Source: Caenorhabditis elegans (Eukaryota > Nematoda > Chromadorea > Rhabditida > Rhabditidae). From it: 64,000 nucleotides of DNA. Below are positions 34,081-44,689 of the stretch, one piece after another (positions within the stretch are counted from its first letter, which is position 1; each line of letters begins with the position of its first letter). Below the pieces are notes generated by a model. It searched no databases, was not told the DNA's origin, and saw only the letters and a list, made by a program, of their open reading frames with translations. Location of the stretch: assembly GCF_000002985.6 (NCBI RefSeq), contig NC_003283.11, forward strand, positions 14,322,001 to 14,386,000, given 5' to 3'. Position numbers and translations under genes: made by a program.

Positions 34081-34722
34081 ATGAAATTTCTACTCCGTGC
34101 CTCCTCACTTGCCGGTCAATCACTTCGATTCGCCTCTCAAAGACCGAAGGTGTTTTTCGACGTGAGTATTGGAGAAGAACCAGCAGGACGTGTCACCATG
34201 GAGTTGTTCAACGATGTTGTCCCAAAAACAGCAGAGAATTTCCGCGCATTGTGCACCGGTGAGAAGGGCGTCGGAGAGCAAGGAGTTGCACTTCACTTCA
34301 AGGGATCAAAATTCCACAGAATCATTCCAGAGTTCATGATTCAGGTAATTTTTAGTTTCGAACTATGAGTTTTAACTATTTTTCATTAACATTATTCAAT
34401 TCTTCAGGGAGGAGATTTCACTCGCCACAACGGAACTGGTGGTGAATCAATCTACGGAAATAAATTCAAGGACGAGAATTTCGATCTTAAGCACACCGGA
34501 CCAGGATGCCTTTCAATGGCCAACGCTGGACCAAACACCAACGGATCTCAGTTTTTCATTTGCACAGTCGACACTCCATGGCTTGATGGAGGTCACGTCG
34601 TTTTCGGACAAGTCACCGACGGCATGTCTGTTGTGAAGAAGATCGAAAAGATGGGATCCCGATCCGGAGCCCCAGCCAAGACTGTCACAATCGCCGATTG
34701 CGGAGAGTTGAAGAGCGAGTAA
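34081..34722 (+). CDS. cyn-1: cyclophilin-type peptidyl-prolyl isomerase with N-terminal extension
   Basis: Two exons (34081-34344, 34408-34722) give 192 aa. The enzyme catalyses cis-trans isomerisation of peptide bonds before proline and binds cyclosporin A. The core is a single cyclophilin domain from about residue 24: [20 protein letters not shown], then [15 protein letters not shown] (active-site Arg, Phe and Gln), [15 protein letters not shown] and the drug-contact Trp in [13 protein letters not shown] worm/plant-type insert ([14 protein letters not shown]) is present. The first 22 residues are basic and Ser/Leu-rich ([20 protein letters not shown]), which looks like a mitochondrial targeting sequence. 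The acceptor TTTTTTCAG precedes the ATG by 4 nt. The name is from recognition and agrees with the length. Confidence 0.96.
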
Positions 34723-34899
34723 CTTCATTGTTTTTTTTGTTTCAAAAATATTTTTCATTAGCGTTAGCAAATTGTTATTATTTTTTAATTAATTGTTTTT
34801 AATTAGTAAAGTTTTAGTTTTTTTTCGAAAAATAACTGGAAAAAATTAAGTCTTACAGATTTATTTTCTACCAGAAAAGTGAAAAGCAAAAGCAATGGT

Positions 34900-36350
34900 C
34901 TATAAAAATTCACCAGAAGACTCAATATCATCTGCCGATGTACAATATTCACACGTCTTCGCACAAATTTTACGAAAAAGTGGAGAATAGGCTCTATGTG
35001 TGCACAACTTCTGATTCCTCTCACAATCTGATGCTCGATCCACGCATTCTGCAGTATCAGTCATTTCCGATGAGATATTTTCAATTCTTTTCGAGAACCT
35101 TCGCGGTTTCTTTTCCATGAACGTCGTGGGAGTTGTTGCATTTCTCAGAAGATCAATCACATTGTCAACTATTTTCAACTCTTCCAATTTTTGAACAGTT
35201 TTTTCACCCATTTCTAAATATTTCAGAATATGTTTAAACAGGTCGGAAGAAGCTTACTGGATTTCAAATGCGAAATATGAATTTCCCGGCTATCCTCTGT
35301 TTCCTCTTCTTCGTACTCGTCATCGTCAACACAAAATTTGCAGGTTTTTGCACATCTGAAATTGCATTTAAAAAGTTAATAATACACTAATTGGCCTCGA
35401 CGCGACAAATTTTTGTTAATTTTAATGGTGCGTCCATAGTCTGCGGAAAACGGGAATTTCCCGCGTGCGGAAGCGTCCATAGTCTGCGGAAAAACCGGAG
35501 TTCCTCGCTTTTTTTTTTCCTCAAAGTTCAAAAAAGTAGGAGTGGCCAACCAATCAGCTGTTGTTTCTTGTTTTCCCATTGCTCAGCTTAAAATTTTACA
35601 GCCCCTAATTGGTTGAACACGCCCACTATTTTGAAATTGACCAATAACAAAGCGAGAAACTCCTTGTTTTTTTCCGCAGACTATGGACGCTTCCGCAAGC
35701 GGGAATTTCCCGTTTTCCGCAGACTATGGACGCACCATAAAAGGCGTGCGCTTTTCAAGAGTACTATAATTCGGGTTTTCTGGGGAATTTTGATCGATTT
35801 TTACAGTTTTTTAGTTAAAAAGAAAACTCTATTAAAAAAATTTTTTTTAAACAAAAACTGAAAAATCAATGAAAACAGAATACATGTTTAAATTACAGTA
35901 CTCCTTAAAACCGCACGTGTTTTTACATTGAAATTTTTACAAGAAAATACATGTCGTGCCAAGACCGGGTACCGTATTGGCGCAAAATTCCTAAAATTTG
36001 CTGCTGGAGAAAAATGAGACAAAAACTCACTGTAAACTCATCATGCGTTTGTAGAACTTTCTCTGACAAAAATTGGCTCTATCTGCACAATCATCAGCTT
36101 CATCAATACATTTGAATGGTTTGATAATCTCATCTGTGGGTACTGTACTTGTAGTTGTTCCACCAGTTTTAGAATTAATACAATATCCACATGTAAGAGG
36201 ACAAGCAATTTCCATAAGCTTCTGTTCTATTCGATTGGGTGATAAACATTTAACAGCAATCAATCTACAATCATGATGTGCATCTGCACATTTTTCAGAC
36301 AAAACTGTATGGATAAATACTAGAGAAATGGATAAAAATAGCTGAAGCAT
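34900..36350 (-). CDS. secreted protein with three ShK (SXC) domains
   Basis: Three exons (36350-36031, 35355-35258, 35213-34900) give 243 aa. The signal peptide is MLQLFLSISLVFIHTVLS. Three six-cysteine ShK domains follow. The first is CADAHHDCR ... CPLTCGYC (about 21-58). The second is CIDEADDCADRANFC ... CAKTCKFC (about 81-115, crossing the first intron). The third is CVDRASDC ... CAKTCEYC (about 190-225). A Thr-rich linker (GGTTTSTVPT) separates domains 1 and 2, and an acidic stretch (DDDEYEEEETED) follows domain 2. The first intron (675 nt) contains a hairpin-forming inverted repeat. ShK domains in worms occur in many secreted and cuticular proteins; a potassium-channel toxin role should not be assumed. 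The gene is convergent with cyn-1, with stops only 177 nt apart. Confidence 0.92.
35425..35738. repeat. 314-bp inverted repeat (MITE-like) in the ShK gene intron
   Basis: Both ends read ATGGTGCGTCCATAGTCTGC on opposite strands, and the roughly 70-bp arms are almost identical. Within each arm the 18-mer GTCCATAGTCTGCGGAAA occurs twice, 10-15 bp after a CGGGAATTTCCCG palindrome. The 170-nt middle is unrelated. I could not define a convincing target-site duplication (flanks TTTTA and AAAAG). Confidence 0.75.
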
Positions 36351-36585
36351 TATTGAAAAGTATTCGAATAGACTATAGAAAGAGCACGACCCTTTTCGGG
36401 TGAAGAGATTCCATTTTTGTTTGTCCAGAGTTCAGATTCGAATAGAAAGAAATGTACAAAAGAGTGAGCGTGCATCGAAAAGAACAACAGTAGCACTTGT
36501 TTGTACAATTGGTTTACATCTAAACGCGGGTTCAACAGAAACTTTTTGTTTTGGACTAAAGGTTTCTTCAAAATATGAAGTTTTT

Positions 36586-36835
36586 CGGATCCCTTTCAGG
36601 ATCCTTTTTTCCAAATTTAATAGACGGGGGGGGGGGGGGGTGGGAAACAACTACATCCAAGTTTTCAGCATTGTCAGCCACGGGTCGTTGTGGCTCAAGA
36701 GAGGCTCTCTTTTTGAAGGGAAAAATGTCCGAGAAACCCCATCCGCCTAGAGAACCTGGCACAAAGGAAAAATGAACAGCTAAACATTCAACGTGCAGCC
36801 GACGAAAATTGGGCTCGTGTCAGCGACTGTATATA
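36586..36835 (+). repeat. GGATCC-headed repeat family, copy 1
   Basis: The head is CGGATCCCTTTCAGGATCC followed by TTTTTTCCAAATTT and a G-rich run. The tail is GTGCAGCCGACGAAAATTGG followed by a CGTGTCAGCGAC segment. Between them lies a CCGCCTAGAGAACCTGG segment that other copies share. The head can form a hairpin. Confidence 0.65.
36626..36640 (+). repeat. G15 homopolymer tract
   Basis: Fifteen consecutive G, then TGGG. Such tracts can form G-quadruplexes. In C. elegans, G/C tracts of this length are the known targets of deletions in dog-1 (FANCJ) mutants. It lies inside copy 1 of the GGATCC-headed repeat. Confidence 0.9.
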
Positions 36836-36845
36836 TATATATGAG

Positions 36846-36908
36846 ACGTGTGTGGTCAAGTGGGTAAGGGTAAGGCACAAGGTGCGGGTTCAATCCCCGC
36901 AGCGGCCA
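36846..36908 (+). tRNA. tRNA-derived relic (pseudogene-like), about 63 nt
   Basis: The sequence has an A-box (TGGTCAAGTGGGTAAGG) and a perfect T-arm and B-box (GCGGGTTCAATCCCCGC), then AGCGGCC and A as a 3' acceptor strand. The 5' acceptor strand does not pair with it. The A-to-B box distance is about 10 nt too short for an anticodon arm of normal length, and no anticodon can be placed. A leucine- or serine-type ancestor is suggested by the A-box. There is no T-run terminator close by. It is therefore a decayed tRNA or tRNA-derived repeat, not a working gene. Confidence 0.5.
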
Positions 36909-37109
36909 CTATCGTTGTTATTCTGTTAAAACTCGACACTTTAGTTCAAAAACACACGTTGTTTTCCGAGTGGGTCCCGCCACGATCTCTACTACAAACA
37001 AAATATCAATTTTTTCTGAACCTTGAAAACCTATAGGTCATATATGAAAATGTGACTGCAAGTTTTGAAAAACAATTGTTCAGTTTCATAAGTAAAGAAT
37101 TAGCTTTCT

Positions 37110-37335
37110 GGATCCCTTTCGGGATCCTTTTCCAAAATTTATGGGCGGTAGGGCAGCGGATGTTGATTCTACAAAAAAATTGCGGATGTTGTGAAAGCGG
37201 ATGATTAGAAAGAAGCTCTCTTCTGAAAATGCCCCTCACCGCCTTGAGAACTTGAGATGTTCGATTAATTTGAAACTTGATGTTAAAACCCTGCAGCCGA
37301 CGAATATTGGTGTCGCGTGAGCGACAGTAGACACG
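37110..37335 (+). repeat. GGATCC-headed repeat family, copy 2
   Basis: The head is GGATCCCTTTCGGGATCC then TTTTCCAAAATTTATGGGCG. ACCGCCTTGAGAACTTGAG lies in the body and CTGCAGCCGACGAATATTGG then TGTCGCGTGAGCGACAG at the tail. The outer order of modules matches the other copies. Confidence 0.7.
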
Positions 37336-37561
37336 CGCGGAGAAGATGAATTATTTGAGTAAAATCATTTTCTGTTTGAGTACATAACTATTATAGAGGA
37401 TTTTACTTTCCAGATTAATTTTCAATAATTTTTCGACATGTCTCATGATTTTCGGCTTTTTGAAAACTGAATTTGTAGAATCCGAAACATCTGAAACATT
37501 GGAATGACAACTGGAAAATGACTTCCTAAAAACGGTATAGCAACCAATTCTACAAAAATTA

Positions 37562-39420
37562 GGCAATCTATCCCATGCTCACATTTCCCATGCTGACACT
37601 TTCTCCCGTGCATACAAAATTCTCATGCTTACGCCCAGTAGTTCGAGTACTCCCATGCCTACAATTAATTTTTCTCCTTTTTTTCCGTTCCCATGCTGAC
37701 ATTCCCATACATACATTTTCTCTCGTGCATACAAAATATTCTGATGCTTACATCCAGTAGTCGAAGTACTCCTATGCCTACAACTCATTTTTCCCTTTTT
37801 TTTCGTTCCCATGCTGACATTCCCATACATACATTTTCTCCCGTGCATACAAAATTCCCATGCTTACATCCAGTAGTCGAACGTTCCCATGCCGACATTC
37901 CCACACATACATTTGTTCCCATACTTACAAAAATGTATTCCCATGCCGACATGGAGCATTTTTGTGCTCCATAAGAGCACAAAGTCAATTTTTTTGCTCA
38001 TTTTCATTGTATTAGGCTTACTTGACAGCTTTCAGTTACAACTGATCGCTTTTTTTTTTCAAAATGCATTAGTTCTCGATTATGAACAAGGAATCGAAGA
38101 AAGATGGGGATGACTGCCTATAGAGTAAAATTTTTTTTTGATCAAAAAAAATTTTTTTTTTTGAAAATTTTTTTTCTCTCTATTTTGTAGGATATAATTA
38201 ATTCGGTGAATTCCACAACTTCAAATGTTCATATTGCTGTTTCCGTGCAGTTATGAGTTTCGCAGTGCCTTAGGAACATTCCATTTTTTGTTGCATTTTG
38301 TAGGAATTCGGAGCTATCTTATAATTTCTACAAATTAGAAAATCCATTTCGCATTATTTCATGTAACTTGAACCTATTGCTTCAAAAATAGCACAGAACG
38401 AATGTTGATTCTGTTTCTTTCATTAAAAAATGTGCTACTGTGCATTTTTTCCCACTTCTACGACTTTAAAGGCGCGCGCATTTATACAAAATAGTCCCGT
38501 CATTGGTCTCGCCAGCGCTCAACAAATCAATGGGATGCGCGTGGCGAGATTATTGCGCGAAAATTCGCGCGCCTTTAAAGTCGTAGAAGTGGGAAAAAAT
38601 GCACAGTAGCACATTTTTTAATGAAAGAAACAGAATCAACATTCGTTCTGTGCTATTTTTGAAGAGCAATAGGTTCAAGTTACATGAAATAATGCGAAAT
38701 GGATTTTCTAATTTGTAGAAATTATAAGATAGCTCCGATTTCCTACAAAATGCAACAAAAAATGGAATGTTCCTAATACACTGCGAAACTCATAACTGCA
38801 CGAAAACAGCAATATGAACATTTGAAGTTGTGGAATTCACCGAATTAATTATATCCTACAAAATAGAGAGAAAAAAATTTTTCAAAAAAAAATTTTTTTT
38901 GAGCAAAAAAAAATTTTACTCTATAGGCAGTCATCCCCATTTTTCTTCGATTCCTTGTTCATAATCGAGAACTAATGCATTTTGAAAAAAAAAGCGATCA
39001 GTTGTAACTGAAAGCTGTCACGTAAGCCTATTACAATGAAAATGAGCAAAAAAATTGACTTTGTGCTCTTCTGGAGCACAAAACTGTTCCATGTCGACAT
39101 GGGAATACATTTTTGTAAGTATGGGAACAAATGTATGTATGGGAATGTCAGCATAGGAACGAAAAAAAATGGAAAAAATGAGGTGCATGCATAGGAGTAC
39201 TTCGACTACTGGATGTAAGCATGGGAATTTTGTATGCACCGGAAAAAATGTATGTATGAGAATGTCAGCATGGGAACGGAAAAAAGGGAAAAAAAATGAG
39301 TTGTAGGCATGGGAGTACTCGAACTACTGGGCGTAAGCATGGGAATATTTTGTATGCACGGGAGAAAATGTCAGCATGGGAAATGTGTGCATGGGAAATG
39401 TGAGCATGGGATAGATTGCC
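37562..39420. mobile_element. 1,859-bp foldback element with 9-bp target duplication
   Basis: The ends are perfect inverted repeats (GGCAATCTATCCCATGCTCA on each strand). The element is bounded by the exact 9-bp direct repeat CAAAAATTA (37553-37561 and 39421-39429). Each arm is about 900 nt and is nearly a mirror image of the other. The outer part holds about three tandem units of about 115 bp made of CCCATGCTGACATTCCCATA, CGTGCATACAAAAT, CCATGCTTACATCCAGTAGT and CCCATGCCTACAA. The inner part is unique. The centre is a GC-rich inverted repeat with CTACGACTTTAAAGGCGCGC (about 38456-38590). No transposase is encoded. Termini and duplication length agree with the cept-2 intron element, so both may belong to a Mutator-like foldback group. 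This assignment is inference. Confidence 0.85.
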
Positions 39421-39453
39421 CAAAAATTATTACCCTCTCAAAATTGCTCATTT

Positions 39454-39707
39454 CCGGATCCCCATAGGGATCCTTTTCCAAAATTAAGGGACGGGGGCTG
39501 TGAGCTCAGGTTGGATAAAAACTGCTTCGGAAGAGAAGAGTTTGATTTGTAGATGGGTACGGTGACCGATTTTTATGAGAAATAAGGCCCTCCCAACCTG
39601 GCAGTTCAAGAGTTATAACCCCTTCCGTCCGAAGGATCTGACATGAGTCCTAATAGAAGATGTTTGAGAACAGCCTGCAGCCGACAAAAAATGATGTAGC
39701 GAGGGCA
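39454..39707 (+). repeat. GGATCC-headed repeat family, copy 3
   Basis: The head is CCGGATCCCCATAGGGATCC then TTTTCCAAAATTAAGGGACG. The tail is CCTGCAGCCGACAAAAAATG then ATGTAGCGAGGG. It lies 34 nt after the end of the large foldback element. Confidence 0.7.
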
Positions 39708-39917
39708 TGTGTGAAATATGTGTTTACATCGAATTTCTTTTTTTAAAGAGTATAAATACATGTTATTATATACTTGAATGCAGTTGTGACGTAATTTTTC
39801 TACACTTTTTAATTTTCTGTCACTACTTGAATAACCCCATAAAGTTGAATATTTTGAAGGCAAGCTTTCGAGAAATAAAACTGTGAAATGCCTTACTAGG
39901 TGGAAAGATATGCATTT

Positions 39918-40115
39918 CCGGGTCCCTATTGGGAGCCTTTTCCAAAATTTAAAGACGGGGAGCAATTTCTTGGGTTTGTTTTGGCTCTCCGAGAGACGCA
40001 CCGAAGCACGAAACTCGAACGCTCCATCCGACTTGGCGAACTGAAGAAACTGTAGAAATGAAAGAAGCAGTTGAAAGCTTGCAGCCGACGAAAACTAGTG
40101 TAGCGAGAGTTACCG
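39918..40115 (+). repeat. GGATCC-headed repeat family, copy 4
   Basis: The head is CCGGGTCCCTATTGGGAGCC then TTTTCCAAAATTTAAAGACG. The tail is TTGCAGCCGACGAAAACTAG then TGTAGCGAGAG. The head hairpin keeps pairing through matched changes (GGGTCCC/GGGAGCC is weaker than in the other copies). Confidence 0.7.
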
Positions 40116-40184
40116 CTTGTGGATGCGCGTTTTGAACTACTATGATCAAAAACACACGAACACACACACTTCGCGCGCGCCGCC

Positions 40185-40402
40185 GCTACATCATTTTTTG
40201 TCGGCTGCAGATTATTGATATAAATTTCTATTTCATTACTTCTTCAGATTCTCAAGGCGGAAGGGGAGATTAAATTTAGAATCTCAAAAATACTTTCTAC
40301 ACCATCGTCACTCTGATAATACCAACATCACTCCAATACCAACAACACCCACTACCCCCCGCCTTTAAAATTTTGGAAAATGATCCCGAAAGGGATCTGA
40401 AA
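40185..40402 (-). repeat. GGATCC-headed repeat family, copy 5 (reverse)
   Basis: Read on the minus strand the head is AGATCCCTTTCGGGATCATT then TTCCAAAATTTTAAAGGCGG, a TCCGCCTTGAGAATCTG segment lies in the body, and the tail is CTGCAGCCGACAAAAAATGA then TGTAGCGGCG. It is tail-to-tail with copy 4, so the two form a large imperfect inverted repeat. Confidence 0.7.
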
Positions 40403-43400
40403 ATCTCATTATTTAGATGAGAGCGTGAGCAAGATGGGAATCTTGATTTTTATCACTAATTTTATAAGTAACGTTATTATTATTATGGATTTTCGAAGAC
40501 TTTTGGATTTGAAAATGGAAAATAAATTTTTAAAAATGTATAAAATATGGACATCTTAAAAGTTGAAATTCGCCAAAACGTTTAAACATCTTTTATCGGT
40601 CGTTCTGAAATTAATGTTGAATTTGTTGAAAATTTTCGAATAGCCAAAATTCTTTCAATTTGTATGTTGTTTTAAAGGCGCTTCAAAATAGTTTTCAATA
40701 TTTAAAAACAGTGCATTTTTTTGGATTCACGGACCATTCTTTAGACCATTTTGCAAAACTTTTCTTTCTTATTTGAGAAATTTCTCGCAAAATGGTCAGA
40801 AGAATTGACCGTAAAACCAACATAATTCAATATTTTCAACAACTTATATCTCAGTGGTCGTTTGTTCTATAAAAAATTGTACTGAAAATTGTAAAAAACT
40901 GACAGAATATTAGTTATTTCTTTTTCTATTAATTTGTAGTTAACTATTTATTGATACATTCAAATTGAACTGAGATATAACATTTCACAGTGAAGTATTG
41001 GGTGCAATACGATTAGATGAAAAAACAAAAATTTGTAAACGTTGAATTACTACACTGAACTTTGCCGTCTACACACATCTGGGTTAGAGTTACAGTTTTT
41101 TCCTTAAAACTTTTCAAATACATCTTTCTATCTCCCCATCATAGATCATTAATCGATTTCTTGTCATGATATCACATGCACACGCACAGGAAACCCCTCA
41201 ATTGACTGCTATCAAAAAATTGAAACACTAAAGTCAAAACCAATTCTCTGTCTCCCCTTCAATATGCACCTGTCGCTTTCTTGTTCGGCATATTGTGGAT
41301 ACAGAAGAGCCAAAAAGGGCAACGAAAGCGAGGGGATAATCCGAAAATGAGTGTTTTGTGCAATTGTCGGTAGAAAGGTGAAGAGCGGGTCACATCCTTG
41401 AGCGAATCGTTTGAAAACATTGCATAATTATAAGTGGGCAATTGTTTTTTTTCTTATGATTTGATAATTTACTTTTTGGTTAGGAATTGGGTTTTTGGAA
41501 AAGTTCTGAAACAAGCTCAAATGAACTGATGTTTTAAGAAATTGTATTTGGACAGTTTCCGATACGAACGTGTCGGGATGCAATCGATTCGTCGATGCAC
41601 CACATCCCAGAGACGCCGGACTCCGTGACATGGTTCATCGATCTTTTTGATTTTTGAAGTTCCGAGATGAATGCTGCAGTACCCTGACTTGCTTTTAAAG
41701 AATTTAGACTTAAAAAACAAATTTTCAGATAACCTCAAGGCGATCAACACCTGCGTTTTATGCTTTTTAAAATATTTCTGGAATATCGTTAGAAATGAAA
41801 TTGACTATTTGAAAAAAGTAAAATATTTAGGAAATTGCGAGAGACCTGGATTAGCAAAATACAGCTAAACTGTTAGTGTCCCCACCTCTAAATTCCCAAT
41901 GTGCAAAACCATCTAGAGTATTGGTGTATCCTAAAAATTAAAAAAAAAACTTGGCGTTAGGCAGGCAGGCCTACAAGAATATTTTACGAAATTTGTAAGA
42001 TCGATATAAAAGTTTTATAATTAGAGTTTTATCTCAAAGTTTGAATTTTTCAGTTAACTGACAATTGAAAATTTTCTTGATTTTTGTAGGGCCTAGAAAT
42101 AATCCAAACTTTTATTTTTGGAGCCAGATATATCTTCAGAATATCAGAAAATCAATGTTAAAATTATCTTGAAAGTATCTACTGGTATCTGTAGAACAAA
42201 GTTCAGTTTCAAGGTTTATTGGTTTAGTTTCTTGGTTGTTGAATCACTTGATTTACTGGTAAATGACAGTTCTTTCTAAAAACATCAAGTGGTGTAGCCT
42301 GATAATATTATCCATTTTAATATGGAAAATACTAATAAAAAAGTACCTTGAAACTTGGCTTTAACCTGATATTTTGGTAGCACCACGTTATTGAATGAAA
42401 CATAATAATAAAACAATACCGTAAACTCTGGGAATGCGAGCTAGGCTGGTGGATGTGAGATACCGTTCAATTCGCATCTACTGAGCCTACCTCAAGTTCC
42501 CGGGAGTTTCAATTGGTTAATTGACTTACCTGTGGGGGAATCAATATACTTAATAAGTAGTGAAATAATAGAATGAATAAAAGTGAATTGGTAGGAAGAG
42601 ACAAGCGGATCGAGGGAAAAGAAGAAGAAGACGTGTTTGGGAGCGGAGTGGAGGGAGCGAAGAGATAGTGAGAGAGTGCAAGAGAGTCAGAAGGAACTAG
42701 AGAGGGGCGGCGCCCACAAATCGGACTAACGGCTAGACACTACCGTAGCACTTTTTTCATTCGATTTTTCGGAGAGGAAGGCCTGTCTGTTTCTTTTTAC
42801 CTCTTCCGATGGTATCGTCATCAAGGTGAATGAGAATTCGAAATTAAATCAAAAGGTAGACATGCTAGCTGCAGACGTTTTTTTCATCCGCTTTTCCGTT
42901 TCGTTTGCAAGATGCGATTTGTCCCTCAGAAATTGTAATTGGAAAGTTTTCGAGGCAAACGCGTTGGGTTACGGTGGGTTCCAATTGATCTTTTGAACTC
43001 ACGGCAGCTGTGAGCTCAATGCTACAGTAGCCTGTTCTTAAGCACAGATAGTGAGAGGTTCAAGAGATTAAACTTTGTGCCTATTTCGAAATAATGTGTT
43101 CTGAACTGATATGGGAACCGGTTGCCAACATCAATTCAGGCGAAAAAAAGAGAGTTTCGAAAACTTTCGAATTAGATGTCTGAAAATAAGCTCCGCCTAT
43201 TTCCTCTGAAATTGGAAGTTAATTCTGATAGCTTGCTCCAGTTCAAGAAATCATTAGGGGCGGAGCTTGAATTTCTAGTAACTAAAAAATGACCCATGTT
43301 GTTTAACGCTTTACAAATTGGAGATTATGAGAGATGTGAAAAATAATATTCAAAACCTTCAAAAAATGTAGCAAAAATCAATCAAGTAAGTTTCAGGGGT

Positions 43401-44689
43401 CTCAACAACAACCAACTATAATAATTCTGAAGCCAGATAAAACTTGTAGAAAAAACAGTTACAATAATTTACAAGGAATTATGATAAGAAATTTGCAGAA
43501 GACTAGTTTCTAAAAATTGCGGAAAAATTCAGAAATGAGCTGGCAAATAAACTGAAACATTACAAAGTTGCTCCAATTTTTAAATTTTTAGTCTACCAAA
43601 ATTTTTTCAGAGCAAATTCCTTCCTGTGCTATCGAAAATATGGTCTATCGATAAAACTACTAACATTTATGTAAGTGCTTCAACAATAAACGCAAACTCA
43701 TCAGAATGAGTAGCTAGAAAATTTGCCGTAGAACATTTTGATTCGTTTTGTTTTTTCAGAATTTTAGACCATTCTCAGGCTAACAGTAAATTTATTCATT
43801 TTTTCCAAGAGTATCTAACAGCGGCTGGGAATATTGTTTAAAAAACCATCATTTCATTTTTATATTCAATACAAAAAACCCAACAATCCTACAACACGAT
43901 GCGTTTTTCGAGCTGTTATCGGGTCTCAAAAAGTACTTAAATTTGTTTTATGTAGGCACAAAATGCCTACCTAATTGTCTATTAGGTCAATGTAGGCATA
44001 TACTCCTCACAAAAGTAAACTATTAATTTCAATATAATTCCTTTAAAAAAACAAATTAAAAAAGTGATGTTTCGATCTCCACCTAATATTTGCCTACCGT
44101 AATCTTCTCTCTTTCCCCATCCCATCAATCCACCAACCCATTCAACCAAAATCCATTCCGAACCCCTAATCCAAGTGAAAAAAATAGCGTAGCCATGTCA
44201 CAGATGAAGCAGCTGAGAGACAATGAACGATTACTATATGGATGCCGTCATTTCTCGCACCTACCTCAACTTTGACACCCCCGCGGTTTGGTACAAAAAG
44301 AGCATCCCCAACACTTACCTTCAATAAGGAAAACAATTAAAAACAACAAGCGGAAGGATGGTGTCAAATTGGCAGACGATTATGGGATCAAGGAAGAGGT
44401 AAAGAGAGTTGCGTTGTTCCGCTTCTTTGATGTTAATGTTGCCATTAACACCTTTGGATAAATTATGAGTAAGAAAAGGGGGAGTGAAGCATGCTCATAG
44501 AGCCCCCAGACAATAAGGAACCAAAGGCGCCGTGTGCCAGGGAGCCGTGCCCTCTGCGGACGATGAGGGGTGTCCTTCTGCACACTCACACAGACACACA
44601 GCCCAACGAGACTAAAAACGAATACTCTCGTTCTCTCAATCGTTCAGTCATTCGTCCCAACTTTCCATCTCTGTCGTCTCTTCATCCAT

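Larger units (their letters stand above)
36351..37552. other. intergenic region, left part of the repeat island
   Basis: No gene. It contains two copies of the GGATCC-headed repeat family (36586-36835 and 37110-37335), a G15 tract, a short TA run (36831-36842) and a tRNA-like relic. All ORFs here are open by chance in repeat sequence. Confidence 0.5.
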
